A stretch of DNA of 64,000 bases, taken from Pictodentalium vernedei (taxonomy: Eukaryota > Mollusca > Scaphopoda > Dentaliida > Dentaliidae). Below the pieces are notes generated by a model. That model saw nothing but the letters and a program-made list of their open reading frames with translations. It did no database searches and had not been told where the DNA came from. Shown here in pieces: positions 21,200 through 33,299 of the stretch. The stretch is from NCBI GenBank assembly GCA_031216915.1, contig CM062297.1, forward strand, positions 540,042,971 through 540,106,970. Direction: 5' to 3'. The position numbers were made by a program, and so were the translations under genes. The number at the start of each line of letters is the position of its first letter. The first letter of the stretch is position 1.

Positions 21200-22415
21200 A
21201 AAGTGTCAATGACACTGTAGCTTAACTTGTCTGTGTGTTGTGTTTGATGGAAAGAATAATGTTCAATGTTTATGAAAGGATTATGAAATAAGACAAGTAT
21301 TGTCACAATTGGGAATATGTTAATTTGTGTTCCCAGTTAACGTATGTCAACAAAAGTTACCAAGTTACAGTGAAAGTATTCCAAAAAGAGTCATCCAATC
21401 AGGTTACAATGAAATCCCTTCATAAATATGGCCTGTAGACTGTCCTGAAGGTTTACAGGCATCAGGCCTGTGTAGCTATCACGGTTGACCGATTGCAACT
21501 AAAAGGGGGTGTCATCATCTCGACTTTATACGGAGTCATTCTACCAAGTTGCAATGAAATCCCTTCACAAATACGACCTGCAGTCTGTACTAAAGTTTTT
21601 CGGGTCTTGGGCTCAGGCAGCCATCATGGTTCAATGATCGCAACGAAAAGGGGACGTTCTCATCTGGGCATTATCTGGAGTGATGCTAAGAAGTTACAAT
21701 GAAATCCCTTCATAAATATGACTTATAGACTGTGCTAAAGGTTTTCGGGCTTCGTGCCCAAGTAGCTATCACAGTTGACAAATCGCATCCAAAAGGGGAC
21801 GTTCTCATCTAGACATTATATGAAGTCAACCTACCAAGTTACAATGAAATCCCTCCATAAATATGACCTGTAGACTGTGCTAAAGGTTTTCGGGTTTTGG
21901 GCTTGAGCAGTCATCACGGCTGACAGATCGCGACCAAATGGGTAAGTTCTCATCTAGACAATATACGGAGACATCCTACCAAGGTACAATGAAATCCCTC
22001 CATATTAAATATGACCTGCAGACTGTGCTAAAAGTTTTTGGGTTTCGGGCTTGGGCAGCCATCACGGTTGACAGATCATGACTGTCCAAACCAAACAGGG
22101 ACTTTCTCATCTAGACATTATCAGAGGCATCCAACCAAATTACAATGAAATCCCTTCATAAATACGACCTGTAGACTGTGCTAATGGTTTTCGGGTTTTG
22201 GGCTTGGGCAGCCATATCGGTTGACCGATCATGACCAAAAGGGGAGGGTCTCATCTAGACATGAGCCCAAACCTGCATATGAAATTTCATTACGATCAGA
22301 CACGAACTACGGGGTGTAGCCTGTGCTAAAGGAAAATGTGAACAGACTCACAGACAAATAGACTTCCGCACGCGTGATGGCAAAAGCTTATCTTGACTTT
22401 GTCAAGTTAAGCTAA
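21200..22415 (-). mobile_element. Helentron-like mini-element, core type 3
   Basis: Left edge AAGTGTCAATGACACTGTAG, then CTTAACTTG. Right edge CTTGACTTTGTCAAGTTAAG, then CTAA. Between them about six copies of a unit of roughly 147 bp, marked by TTACAATGAAATCCCTTCAT (first at 21406), CTGTGCTAAAGGTTTTCGGG and CGTTCTCATCTAGACATTAT. The plan (subterminal inverted repeats, tandem core, terminal hairpin) is that described for HINE/DINE-1 and pearl-like elements. Minus-strand orientation is chosen because the hairpin would then be at the 3' end. Confidence 0.7.
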
Positions 22416-22610
22416 TAAAAAGAAAATAATAAACATACATATACATATGAAAAATTCCTTTTTCCAGTATCCTTTTCCCAATATCTGACAAAAATTGATG
22501 CGATATTACTTCTAAGATAAAACTAAAATAAAACCGGAACAACTGGTGGTTCTGAAGATTTTTAATATTCTTCCCCATACTGCCCAAAGTTAAAAATTTG
22601 GGCTTCTGTA

Positions 22611-22816
22611 TCAGCCCTTGAAATTTTTTATTTTTTTACGATGGCACTCAACTGCTGTCGCAAATCAATTTTGCGACGGCAGTTACGACGGCATTTTTAG
22701 CTGTACAGGCCTGTCACCATGAGTACGATGGCAATTGTTTGCTGTCGCAAATCCATATGATGACAACATTTTGCGATGGCATTGCCATTTGCTGTCGCCA
22801 ATTACAAGGGGTGCTG
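22611..22816. mobile_element. Small inverted-repeat MITE
   Basis: Starts CAGCCCTTGAAATT, and the complement of its end reads CAGCACCCCTTGTAATT. The interior has two hairpins, one with arms AACTGCTGTCGCAAA and TTTGCGACGGCAGTT around 22650-22686. GGCTTCTGTAT at about 22600 recurs at about 23183 on the far side of the adjacent SINE. Confidence 0.55.
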
Positions 22817-23182
22817 TATTTATTTATTTATTTATTTATTTATTGGTGTTTAATGTCATATATTTCTGCACAATGGCTAATCATGACCACAACAGTTTTA
22901 TGGGTAGAGGAAGCCGGAGTACCTGGAGAGAACCACCAAGCAATGGCAAGCAACCATCAGCTCCCCAACATACTAACTCCACACAAGCAGGGTTAGCAAT
23001 GGTTGAAGACAGGTTCACCATTGACATGCAGTACACCTTAGTACACCACGTCACTGTGTACCCACGTGGGCAATGGGGGTGAAGTGTCTTGCTCAAGGAC
23101 ACAACGCAGTTGCCGCAGGTGGGATTCCCGAGGGCCTCTCGGCTTGCAGTCTGCACCTCTTCCAACTGAGCTACTGCATCCT
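22817..23182 (-). mobile_element. tRNA-derived SINE, family B
   Basis: (ATTT)n tail at 22818-22842, then GGTGTTTAATGTCATATA. The minus-strand head has AGCTCAGTTGGAAGAGG (A-box-like) and a worn B box. Full-length copy. Confidence 0.8.
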
Positions 23183-23653
23183 CTGGCTTCTGTATTGAGT
23201 CAAAGTATGAACCAATGGGCTTCCTTTTAACAAACTTGTATCTGACTCCCCTATGGATGCTGTATACCAAATATCGAAAGATTCTTATTGGTGGTTCTGG
23301 AGAAAATCTCTTTAAAACTTTTTTGCAAATATGCTGACTCAGCATCTTTTCAATGCCTCCTCCCCCCCCCCCCCCCCCCCACCCCCCTGCCTACAGAACA
23401 CTCCGTGACACAACCAAAGGCAATTTTCTTTGACCATTCAATTTTACTGGTCCTAAGGATGCTTCATAACCAAATAACAGTTCGCTGTTCTGTGTGGTTT
23501 GGGAAATAAGGGCATTTCAAAATATTTCTATTTTTAACTCCTGGGGTTCCCACAGGGACACAGGAAAATTTCTTTTTGCATGAGTTAAGTACTTAAGACT
23601 CAGTAATACCACATACCAAATTTGGTTCAATCGTACCATTGGTTCAGAAAATA

Positions 23654-25128
23654 TATTGTGTCAAAAAAGAAAGTATAATAGAAACAAATGCGAAAAATAG
23701 CATAATGGATGAAATATAACAGTTCTAATGTTGCATGTTTGTGTACAAGAAGTCATGCAAAGAGTTTAATGACATGGTTTTTGTTGTCCATCCAACAGTA
23801 TACAATTTTGCTACGGATTTCAAAATAGCATGTGCAACCTGAGGATGTCAAATTGAATGGGAGACCGACGATTGTCTTTGTGTTATGTTGTGCTGGAGAG
23901 CCTGGGTTAATGAGAAAACATGCTAGTTTTTGTCTTCCGACATTTTAAAAAATGCCAAGGTTAACTGAAAATCAGAGGTTGCGTGCCATTGGTGTGTATG
24001 AGGCTGGGATACCTCCAGGTGAGCTCGCTGAGGAGTTTGGAGTCACTGTGACCACTATTTACGGTCTCATTGGAAGGTATAGAACCACTAGATCTACTGC
24101 CGACCGACTGCATTCAGGTCAACCAAGAGTTATGACCCCTGCACAAGACTGACACATCAGGACACCTCACTTGCGGGATCGTTTCCTTCCGCTGACGAGG
24201 ACAACAGCAATTACTCCTGGTAGAACTAACAATAGACTCGCGGAACACGGCATCCGCAGTAGGCGTCCATACCATGGACCAATCCTTACCAAGCATCATC
24301 GTACCATCCGAATGTAATGGGTACATCAGCATTGGAGCACAGTTCTTTTTAGTGATGAATCACGATTTTTGTCTACGGCGTGCTGATGGTAGGGCAAGAG
24401 AGTATCGCTGACAAGGAGAATGGTTTTCTGATGCTTACTTGCGTGCAGGGTTGTGACTATTACGGCAGGGGTAGTGTTATAGTTTCGGCAGGAATTTCCT
24501 TGCACCATCGAACGCAGTTGATCTTCATCGAAGGTTATCTGAATGGAGTGATACAGGGACAAAGTTCTTAACGCTGTTGTTGTCCCTTTGTTCAATGCTA
24601 ACGTTGCATTGCAGTTATCCCAGCAAGACAATGCTTGATGTCACGTGGCCCGTATCTGTCGAGACTTTCTTGAGGAGCAGAGCATCAAACTTCTTCCCTG
24701 GCCCCCCCATTTTCGCCAGATTTGTCGCCAATCGAGCATCTTTGGGACCAATTGGACCGTCAGGTATGACTTTATGATCTTCAGACGTTAGGCGATTTAC
24801 GTAATGTTTTAAGGCAGGAGTGGAACCCAGTACCACAGGGTGACATCCAGAGACTTATCAGGTCCATGAGCCGTTGATGTCTTGCCATCCATGAGACAAA
24901 TGGTGGACATTCACAATACTGACTGCATGTGTGAACTTTTCATTTCACCCCATGTCTGAATTGCGACGTCCTGACGTGACGCTGGCAACAGTAAGAACAT
25001 GAAATTATGCAAATTCATACAGCTAGACTAGAGATATGAATTTACAATAATTTGTTTGGGATTAAAGTCGATAATACTAAAAAAAATTGCTCCTCAAAGT
25101 TTATTAAACTTTCTTTTTTGACTCAGTC
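23654..25128 (+). mobile_element. Tc1/mariner-like transposon number 2
   Basis: The ends TCAAAAAAGAAAGTATAATA (23661) and its near complement (25102-25121) are inverted. TA lies at 23652-23653 and 25129-25130. The host repeat reads GGTTCAGAAAATAGAAATTTT in its uninterrupted copies (for example 60460-60480), exactly joining the two flanks here with one TA. Length 1475 bp is normal for the family. Confidence 0.85.
23952..24890 (+). pseudogene. Tc1-like transposase, broken
   Basis: The first 66 codons are open (MPRLTENQRLRAIGVYEAG, then ELAEEFGVTVTTIYGLIGRY, a paired-like helix-turn-helix, then a SGQPRV linker). A stop follows at 24150. Downstream, several frames carry AEHGIRSRRPYHGP-like, VLFSDESRF (near 24350, first catalytic Asp) and GISLHHRTQLIFIEG. 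Multiple stops and shifts make it non-functional. Confidence 0.85.
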
Positions 25129-25290
25129 TAGAAATTTAGGTGCGGCCAAAAATCTTGCCCCTCCCATTACAAAGGAAAATATTGCTCAATGAACAGTGTT
25201 TGAATAAACTTGATTCTACACCTCAAAAAGTAAGCTACATACCAAATATCAAGTCATTGTACCCACTGGTTCATAAGAATTTTTTTTAAG

Positions 25291-25648
25291 AAAGTTGCAA
25301 CACGTTTTTGAGTCATGGGGAATAATTGTACCAAGTATGAACAAGATCTACCAATAAGATCAAATTATATGGAGCAGACAAAAATTATAGTAAAATATCA
25401 AAGTTTCTTGATCTATGGGGCCAGTGACCTTCACCTACAGTACAAACCTCATTATGTCTGATGACACACTGTCTTGTCATTATACTTATAGTTATAAAGT
25501 TTTGTTAAAAAATATTCAGTGGTTAAGAAATTATGGCCTTGACAAACAAAATGCAGATGACAGATGGACGGACAACAGACAACTTAGCATCGTGAAAGTT
25601 CTGCTGACATTTTGTCAGGCGGATCAAATAAAGAGCAAAAACTATCGA
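25291..25648. repeat. Repeat type 5, one unit plus flank
   Basis: ACCAAGTATGAACAAGATCT, ATTCAGTGGTTAAGAAATTATGG and GACAGATGGACGGACAACAG match 48130-48650. Near its right edge is CTGACATTTTGTCAG, a hairpin in the same place as the GTCAA hairpins of the other families. Confidence 0.55.
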
Positions 25649-26019
25649 AAACAAGAGGCCCCACGTGGCCTTAATCGCTCACCTGACAAAGTGACTCTAA
25701 GAAGTATTTTAGGTCACCTTCACCATGTCATGCCTCATCAACATTAACTGGTTGAGTGATAGATTTTGTTTGAAGTTCAACATTTGTTACCTAAAATTAG
25801 TTTTATTTAAAATCATTGGTGTGTGGCCAATCTCCAATGATTTTTAATAAAGCAAATTTATCTCTGCAGACAAACTGGTTTAGCTTGAAGCACAAACAAG
25901 GAATGTGAAGAGATAGCCTTGGACATCTCTCCCCAACTGTGGATATCTTCCATGTGCTACATGTACATATTTGCATGCAAGAAAACAAAAATTTTCACAA
26001 ATTTTCCAAAATATTAGTT

Positions 26020-26296
26020 TTTTTTTATCATCATTGGAACAAGCTCAAATAGCTTATTCCAATAGGGGTATGGGAAGATCAGGTATATTTTTGAGACAGA
26101 AATGTGAATATATAAATAATGGTGTTTTTTTGTGAATGATGCTGGAGAATTTTGCGTAAAGATATGGTAAATGGTTTGTTCTAGATACAGAATGATGCAA
26201 AAGTATTTAAATTTGATTAGGCAAGTTGTTCCTATAATGCATTTAAAAATTGAAGTAACTGTTTTTTTGCTGCCCGAACTTTTAGATGTGTGTGTC

Positions 26297-26346
<50 letters not shown>

Positions 26347-26995
26347 GGGGTGGGGGGGGGGTGGGGGGGGGTGGGGGGGGGTAAGAGTGTTCTTGCAAAC
26401 AAAATTCCTGAATAAATGGAAAATTTTATTTTTTGTGTGAAAGACATAGTGCGTGAATGTTGATTGGAACAAGCTTAGAGAGCTCATTTTAATGTGAAGT
26501 CATAAAGCTGTGTTTTACGTACGAAATTCTGGAATAACTAAAAAATTGCTTTTTTGACTCAAAAAGCATGGTGTGCGACCTCTCATTGGAATGAGCTCAA
26601 AAAGCTCATTCCAATGGGGTATTTACAAGCGATAAGTACATGTATGTTTAAGAGACAAAAATTAAAATTTGAATAGCGATTTTTGCGAAGAATGCTGACA
26701 AGTTTTGGCAGTTATGCTGGTAAAAAGGTAAGATATGCAAAGTGGTTGTTTTTTAGAGGCGACATTTAATTAAGGGGAATTAACCCTTGATTACTGAGGT
26801 AACTTCTAAAAGTACTGAAATTTCATGAAGCAATGTGAATAACAGACAACAGTTGCCTAAAAATTTCATGAATAACTAAAATTTTTATTCTTTTGTCTCG
26901 AAAACATGGCATATGACCTTTGTTGGAATGAGCTGAATGCGTGTGTTCCAATGAGGGGTCATAAAATTTGAACGGAGATTTGAGTGAATAATGCA
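26020..26995. repeat. Four palindromes of TTAA-MITE family 1 in a row
   Basis: Palindromic centres near 26055 (GGAACAAGCTC), 26470, 26595 (GGAATGAGCTC) and 26930 (GGAATGAGCTG), each with arms resembling TTTGTCTCAAAAACATGG. Only the last has a recognisable end, TTAACCCTTGATT at 26780. Confidence 0.6.
26287..26384. repeat. (TG)n followed by long G runs
   Basis: About 28 TG units, then four G runs of 6-9 separated by single T. The G-rich part could form a G-quadruplex on the plus strand. Confidence 0.9.
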
Positions 26996-27039
26996 TTAGT
27001 ACTGCTAGATTTGGGTAAACGGTTCACCCTGGATACCAC

Positions 27040-29520
27040 CCCTTCTATAGTAGATCTTTTCTGCAAATTTTGTCTAAGATTCTATCAACTTTACAAATAA
27101 ATACGTTCATGAATCACAATCAGATCCACCCCACAATGTTGCATACCAAATATCAAAAGATTCTGCCTGCTGGATCTGGAGAAGAAGATTTTTTAAGAAA
27201 TATGCCTGAAATGCACTAAGTTAAAATTTGGGCTCCTATACGGAGCCCAAATATAAACCCAGGGGGCCGATTTGAACAAACTTGAATCAGATCCACCCCA
27301 CAATGTTGCTTACCAAATATGAAAAGATTCTGAAGCTGGATCTGGAGAAGAAGATTTTTTAAGAAATTTGCCTGAAATGCACTAAGTTCGAATTCGAGCT
27401 TCTATAGTGAGCCCAAATATGAAACTAGGAAGCCGATTTGAACAAACTTGAATCAGATCCACCCCACAATGTTGCATACCAAATATCAAAAGATTCTGCC
27501 TGCTGAATCTGGAGAAGAAGATTTTTTAATAAATTTGCCCGAAATGCACTAAGTGCGAATTCAGGCTTCTATATTAAGCCCAAATATGAATCCAGGGGGC
27601 CGATTTGAACAAACTTGAATCAGATCCACCCCGCAATGTTGCATACCAAATATCAAAAGATTCTGCCTGCTGGATCTGGAGAAGAAGATTTTTGAAGAAA
27701 TTTGCCCGAAATGCACTAAGTTTGAATTCGAGCTTCTATAGTGAGCCCAAATATGAATCCAGGGGGCCGATTTGAACAAACTTGAATCAGATCCACCCCG
27801 CAATGTTGCATACCAAATATCAAAAGATTCTGCCTGCTGGATCTGGAGAAGATGATTTTTTAAGAAATTTGCCTGAAATGCACTAAGTTCGAATTCGAGC
27901 TTCTATAGTAAGCCCACATATGAATCTAAGGAGCCGATTTGAACAAATTTGCATCAGATCCATCCAACAATGTTGCATACCAAATATCAAAAGATTCTGC
28001 CTGCTGGATCTGGAGAAGAAAATTTTTTAAGAAATTTGCCTGAAATGCACTAAGTTCGAATTCGAGCTTCTATAGTGAGCCCAAATATGAATCTAGGAAG
28101 CCGATTTGAACAAACTTGAATCAGATTCATCCCACAATGTTGCATACCAAATATCAAAAGATTCTGCCTGCTGGATCTGGAGAAGAAGATTTTTAATAAA
28201 TTTGCTTGAAATGCACTAAGTTCAAATTTGGGCTCCTATACTGAGCCCAAATATAAACCCAGGGGGCCGATTTGAACAAACTTGAATCAGATCCACCCCA
28301 CAATGTTGCTTACCAAATATGAAAAGATTCTGCCTGCTGGATCTGGAGAAGAAGATTTTTTAAGAAATTTGCATGAAATGCACTAAGTTCAAATTCGAGC
28401 TTCTATAGTGAGCCCAAATATGAATCTAGGAAGCCGATTTGAACAAACTTGAATCAGATCCACCCCACAATGTTGCATACCAAATATCAAAAGATTCTGC
28501 CTGCTGGATCTGGAGAAGAAGATTTTTTAAGAAATTTGCCTAAATGCACTAAGTTCGAATTCTATACTGAGCCCAAATATGAACCCAGGGGGGCCGATTT
28601 GAACAAACTTGAATCAGATCCACCCTACAATGTTGCATACCAAATATCAAAAGATTCTGCCTGCTGGATCTGGAGAAGAAGATTTTTTAAGAAATTTGCC
28701 TGAAATGCACTAAGTTCGAAATTGGGCTCCTATACTGAGCCCAAATATTAACCCAGGGATCCGATTTGAACAAACTTGAATCAGATCCACCCCACAATGT
28801 TGCTTACCAAATATGAAAAGATTCTGCCTGCTGGATCTGGAGAAGAAGATTTTTTAAGAAATTTGCCTGAAATGCACTAAGTTCGAATTGGGGCTTCTAT
28901 AGTAAGCCCAAATATGAATCCAGGGGGCCGATTTGAACAAACTTGAATCAGATCTACCCCGCAACGTTGCATACCAAATATCAAAAGATTCTGCCTGCTG
29001 GATCTGGAGAAGAAGATTTTTGAAGAAATGTGCCTGAAATGCACTAAGTTCGAATTCAAGCTCCTATAGTGAGCCCAAATATGAATCTAGGGAGCCGATT
29101 TGAACAAACTTGAATCAGATCCACCCTACAATGTTGCATGCCGAATATCAAAAGATTCTGCCTGCTGGATCTGGAGAAGAAGATTTTCAAAGAAATTTGC
29201 CTGAAATGCAGTAAGTTCAAATTTGGGCTCCTATACTGAGCCCAAATATAAACCCAGAGGGCCGATTTGAACAAACTTGAATCAGATCCACCCCACAATG
29301 TTGCATACCAAATATCAAAAGATTCTGCCTGCTGGATCTGGAGAAGATTTTTTAAGAAATTTGCCTGAAATGCACTAAGTTCGAAATCGGGCTCCTATAC
29401 TGAGCCCAAATATGAACCCAGGGGGCCGATTTGAACAAACTTGAATCAGATCCACCCTACAATGTTGCATACCAAATATCAAAAGATTCTGCCTGCTGGA
29501 TCTGGAGAAGAAGATTTTTT
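27040..29520. repeat. Tandem core array type 1, about 15 copies of 167 bp
   Basis: AGATCCACCCC-CAATGTTGC recurs at 27122, 27289 and about every 166 bp to 29452. Each unit also has ATCTGGAGAAGAAGATTTTT, ATGCACTAAGTTC and a short hairpin GGGCTC-CTATACT-GAGCCC. Copies are highly similar, implying recent amplification. Frames open across units on either strand are repeat artefacts. Confidence 0.92.
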
Positions 29521-30243
29521 AATGTTTTTCCCATTGCCTGCAGTGTTAAAAAGTGCTGACTCAGCACTTTTTCAAAGTCCCGAAACTGTACCCTATGATA
29601 AAACCGATGGCAATTTTTTTTTACCAATCCTTTCTGTTGGTCCTAAGGAAGCTGCACACCAAATAAAAATTCTCAGTGCCGTGCAGTTTTGGAGATATGG
29701 GCGTTTTAAATTTTTTCTATTTTTAGCTCCTGCGGTTCCCACGGGGCTGCGGGCAAATTCAAGTACTCATGACCCAATAAGCCCTCACATAAAATTTCGT
29801 TCAAATCAGCCTCTCGGTTTGGAAAATAGAAATTTTGGGCGGGGCAAAAAATTTTGCCCCTCCCATAACGACGCCAAGTATAGCCCCACAAACTTCTCTT
29901 GAACAAATCTGAGTCTACACCTCAAAAGGAAGCTGCACACCAAATATCAAGTCTCTGCTACTGCTGGTTCATGAGAAGAAGATTTACAAAGATTTTGGTG
30001 CCCCTTGGGGGCGTGGCACCACCCAGGAGGAGGGGCAACTTCATTTGAACAAATCTGAATTGGCATTAGGTAATAAACATTTAGCCAACATTTGAATAAA
30101 ATTGGGCTAGTGGTTTAGGAGGAGAAGTCGATAATGTAAAGTTAACGCCGGACGGACGACGACGGACGACGGACGCCGGACGACGGACGACGGACAGAAA
30201 GTGATTAGTAAAGCTCCCCTTGAGCTTCGCTCAGGTGAGCTAA

Positions 30244-30540
30244 AAATAGCAAAAATAAAAAAATTCCTTTCCACATGTACTTATACACTTCATACCCATA
30301 CCCCACACCAACCTTTGTAAAAATCAACCATGAAATACGTAAGTTAATGAGAATCAACATTTGTGATGAGCACATAATGATAAAAAGAGCCATAACTTTG
30401 GGAAAAAACTGCAGAATCTAAAATTGTTTTCCACATGTGCATCTACACTCCATACTCCTACTTCGCAAAGAATTTTGTAAAAATCTGACAACAGATACAG
30501 GCAGAGTTCACAAGACAAACATTTGTCACAGATATTTAAT
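30244..30540. repeat. Two copies of another repeat, about 165 bp
   Basis: CCACATGTACTTATACACTTC at 30272 recurs as CCACATGTGCATCTACACTCC at 30431; TTTGTAAAAATC appears in both. The type is unlike the other cores here. Confidence 0.55.
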
Positions 30541-31790
30541 ACCAGAGACCCCAAGGGGCCTTAATCACCACCTGACAAAGTGGTTCAAAGAAGTATTCTG
30601 GGTCACATTCAGTTAGTCATGGTTCATCAACACTACAGAGGAATGAACTGATGAATTTATTCATGACTCAAGTGTCCATGTCAGATGATTATTATCATAG
30701 GTCTTCCTGACTGCTTCCAATTCTATCAGCTGTAGGCGAGCACTGCCAAACTTCCAAGGGTTGTTATGTCACTGAAGTTTGAAAGGCAAATGTTATGCTA
30801 AAACACTAAGGAATGGATTCGAACAACCTTGAACTTAACCCCCCTCCCTGCCCCCACCCCCATCATATGGGGGGGGGGGGGCAAATATTAAGCCAGGGAC
30901 TTGAATTGAACAAACTTGAATCTGACAGCCCTAGATATGTTATATACAAAATATGAAAGGATTCTGACTGGTGGATCTGAAGAAGAATAAAAAAAAAATC
31001 GGCTCATATTGCACTAAGTTAAAATTCAGGCTCCAATAGAAAGCCCAAATATTAACCCAGGGACCCGATTTGAACAAACTTCAATCTGAAGAGATGTTGT
31101 AAACCAAATATGAAAGTACAATATATCAAATATAAAAGTACTCTTATTGGTGGATCTGAAGAAGACCTATAGGGAGCCCAAATATTAACCCATGGACTCG
31201 ATTTGAACAAACTTGAATCTAACACCCCCCTAGAGATGTTGTACATCAAATATGATAAGATTCTAATTGATGGTTCTGGAGAAGATTTTTTTAAAGAAAT
31301 TCCCTCATATTGCAGGTAAAATTTGGGCTCCTAAGTTAAAATCTGGGCACCCACAAGGAGCCCAAATATTAACCCATGAACTTGATTTGAACAAACTTGA
31401 ATCTGATCCCCAAGAGATGTTGTATACCAAATATGAACACATTCTGACTGGTGGAGCTGAAGAAGAAGATTTTTAAAAGAGTTTCCTCATATTGCACAAA
31501 GTTAAAATTCAGGCTCCCATGAGGAGCCCAAATATTAACCCAGCCACTCGATTTGAACAAACTTGAATCTCACCCCCTAGAGATGTTGTATACAAAATAT
31601 TAAAGCATTCTGACAGGTGGATCTGAACAAGATTTTCAAAGAAATTTCCTCATATTGACCTAATTTAAAATTCAGGCTCCAATAAAGAGCCAAAATATTA
31701 ACCCAGGGGCCCAAATTGAAAAACTTGAAAATCTGCACCCATGAATCTGCATTGTTGAGCACGTTCTAATGATATCTATATTTGTATGTT
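30541..31790 (-). mobile_element. Helentron-like element, core type 1, right end lost
   Basis: The left edge CAGAGACCCCAAGGGGCC is a worn form of the type 1 hairpin, followed by TTAATCACCACCTG. About five degenerate core units follow from 30895 (TTGAACAAACTTGAATCTGA, GATGTTGTATACCAAATATG). The flank and terminus are replaced by a TTAA-MITE fragment at 31795. A 13-base G run lies at 30869. Confidence 0.6.
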
Positions 31791-31794
31791 TTTT

Positions 31795-31975
31795 TTTATT
31801 TTTTGCCACAAAAACATAGCTTATGACCCTCATCAGAAAATGTTCATTGAGTTCGTTCCAAAGAGGGGTAATAAGCTATGCTTTTGGCACCAAAAAAAAT
31901 GAAAGAAATTAGTTATTCCATAATTTTGTTTGCAAGTGTCGTCTACATGTTTGGTAATGGGTTAAGCAGACAAAA
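31795..31975. mobile_element. TTAA-MITE family 1, right part
   Basis: Palindromic arms TTTTGCCACAAAAACATAGC and CATAGC-like complement, then the end GGTAATGGGTTAA at 31964-31975. The left terminus is not visible. Confidence 0.6.
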
Positions 31976-32595
31976 CATGTGCAGTGGGTGGACAGACTAA
32001 CTCCACTTTAATATCACCCACAGACAGGGGGGGGGGGGGGAGGAAATAATAAGAGTTAATCATTCACACGTGTATTGACATGGGATCACAAATGAAAACT
32101 CCAATAATCTGGAAGGCATCAGTATATTTCTCTACATTTAAAGATTTCTTTTTATATCCTCTAATTAATTAATGAGTGAAAGCAGTTTAGCTGGATGCTA
32201 AAGCAACAGGTTACAATATAAATAAGCATTTTTGGTTTATTTCATCTAAAAAGTCAAATTACAGCTCAAGAGAAGATAGAATAAAAAGTTTCAGAAGATA
32301 CAGGTATCTACGGCTATCAGTCTTTCTTGACTCCATCCAGGAAATCTCCATGGAATTTCAAAGCTATTGAAAGTCAAAAGAACACCATCTCTGTATGTAA
32401 ATAAGAAAGGAGACAAACTACCCAATGGTGGACACACTGATGCACTGTGAACATCAGTATCCCTGCCCTGCCATAACTGTGATTCAACCTAAATTACCTA
32501 TTTAACCCTTTGAACACTAGTGGTAATCTTCCATCTATGTCAGTTCAACAGCAGCCATTGGAAGAGTCCATATTAATTATTTGTGGGTCCACCAA
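31976..32595. other. No gene seen
   Basis: Contains a 14-base G run at 32027-32040; otherwise unassigned. Confidence 0.5.
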
Positions 32596-32845
32596 TTAAC
32601 TGGTAGAGTGTTGGAAGGCCATATTTGGGATTTATTCTGAAGTGTTGGTACTGCAATTTAAAGGCTTCATATTTGTTGGATGTGCTTCATCTTATCTTTG
32701 AAGTGATATTATCTTATCTGCTAGGATTTGCCTTGTAACAATTTATGGGAGAGTGCCTACTGGCACTCACCCATAAATTGTTACTGGGCAAAGATACACA
32801 AAGAAATTTCGAGGACCAAAAGTAATTTAGCACTCTACGAGTTAA
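32596..32845. mobile_element. TTAA-flanked MITE, family 2
   Basis: TTAACTGGTAGAGTGTTGG on the left and TAGCACTCTACGAGTTAA on the right. The inner hairpin has arms ACAATTTATGGGAGAGTGCC and its complement. 250 bp, alignable throughout with 1571-1819. Confidence 0.75.
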
Positions 32846-32892
32846 TATTTTCAATGTGCAACCCTGCGGTTGCACGCTGAAAATATTAATTG
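32844..32892. repeat. Hairpin AATATTTTCAATGTGCA
   Basis: An inverted repeat with the arm AATATTTTCAATGTGCAAC and its complement around CCTGC, next to the MITE. The same hairpin with longer arms occurs at 51952-52011. Confidence 0.6.
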
Positions 32893-33299
32893 GTGTATCC
32901 CATACATTCACTCTGCAGTCATCCCACTTAATTTGATGTAAAAGTTCTTGGGCCAGAAAAGTGGCCTCTCGGGTTAAAAGGATTAAAAAACAGAGATTCA
33001 CATTCTACTTTAAGGTCACAACAGCTCAATTTTGATCTTAATCTAAATATCATATAAATAAAATGTTTGTACATGCATACTAAAAATATTACATTTAATA
33101 TCAGCTTTTGTTCAAAGCAACTGGATGCAAACAAAAATTTCAAAGCTGATTCAGGCTACAAAATATGTAACAAAAAAGTTTAATAATATCCAAAATCAAA
33201 CTTCACATAAAGTTAGAAAAGTATGCTAAAACTCATTTAATTATGAACTGTCCTCCAAAAGTTGTTATTCAAAAAAAACTTTTCCCAACATTTCAGTTC
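32893..33299. other. No gene seen
   Basis: AT-rich sequence without a coding signal or recognisable repeat. Confidence 0.45.

Larger units (their letters stand above)
22540..25290 (-). mobile_element. Fragment of Helentron-like element, type 1, with nested insertions
   Basis: Matches the flank half of type 1 elements (compare 60000-60620): CCCATACTGCCCAAAGTTAAA, then ATGAACCAATGGGCTT, GCAAATATGCTGACTCAGCA and GGTTCAGAAAATA. It is interrupted by a MITE plus SINE (22611-23182) and a Tc1-like element (23654-25128), and gives way near 25290 to a different repeat. The terminus is not present. Confidence 0.65.
25651..30243 (-). mobile_element. Large Helentron-like element, core type 1
   Basis: The left edge ACAAGAGGCCCCACGTGGCC has a perfect hairpin, then CGCTCACCTG. 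The right edge GCTCAGGTGAGCTAA carries the matching subterminal repeat. Between them are a cluster of TTAA-MITE palindromes (26020-26990), a 15-copy core array (27040-29520), a single-copy flank (GCTGACTCAGCA at 29557, GGCGGGGCAAAAAATTTTGC near 29838) and a GGACGAC-rich segment (30145-30195). At 4.6 kb it is more than twice its relatives because of the array and MITEs. It encodes no protein of its own. Confidence 0.7.

Noticed and set aside
26171-26487. Frames with long Val-Cys or His-Thr runs
   Set aside because: They are translations of the (TG)n and G-run tract.
27040-29520. CRISPR-like regular array
   Set aside because: The whole 167 bp unit is repeated, with no short repeat plus unique spacer pattern, in eukaryotic DNA.
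27561-29902. Open frames of 60-153 codons across the core array, on both strands
   Set aside because: They arise because repeat units stay in frame over one or two copies; the same peptides recur with the repeat and stop in every unit or two.
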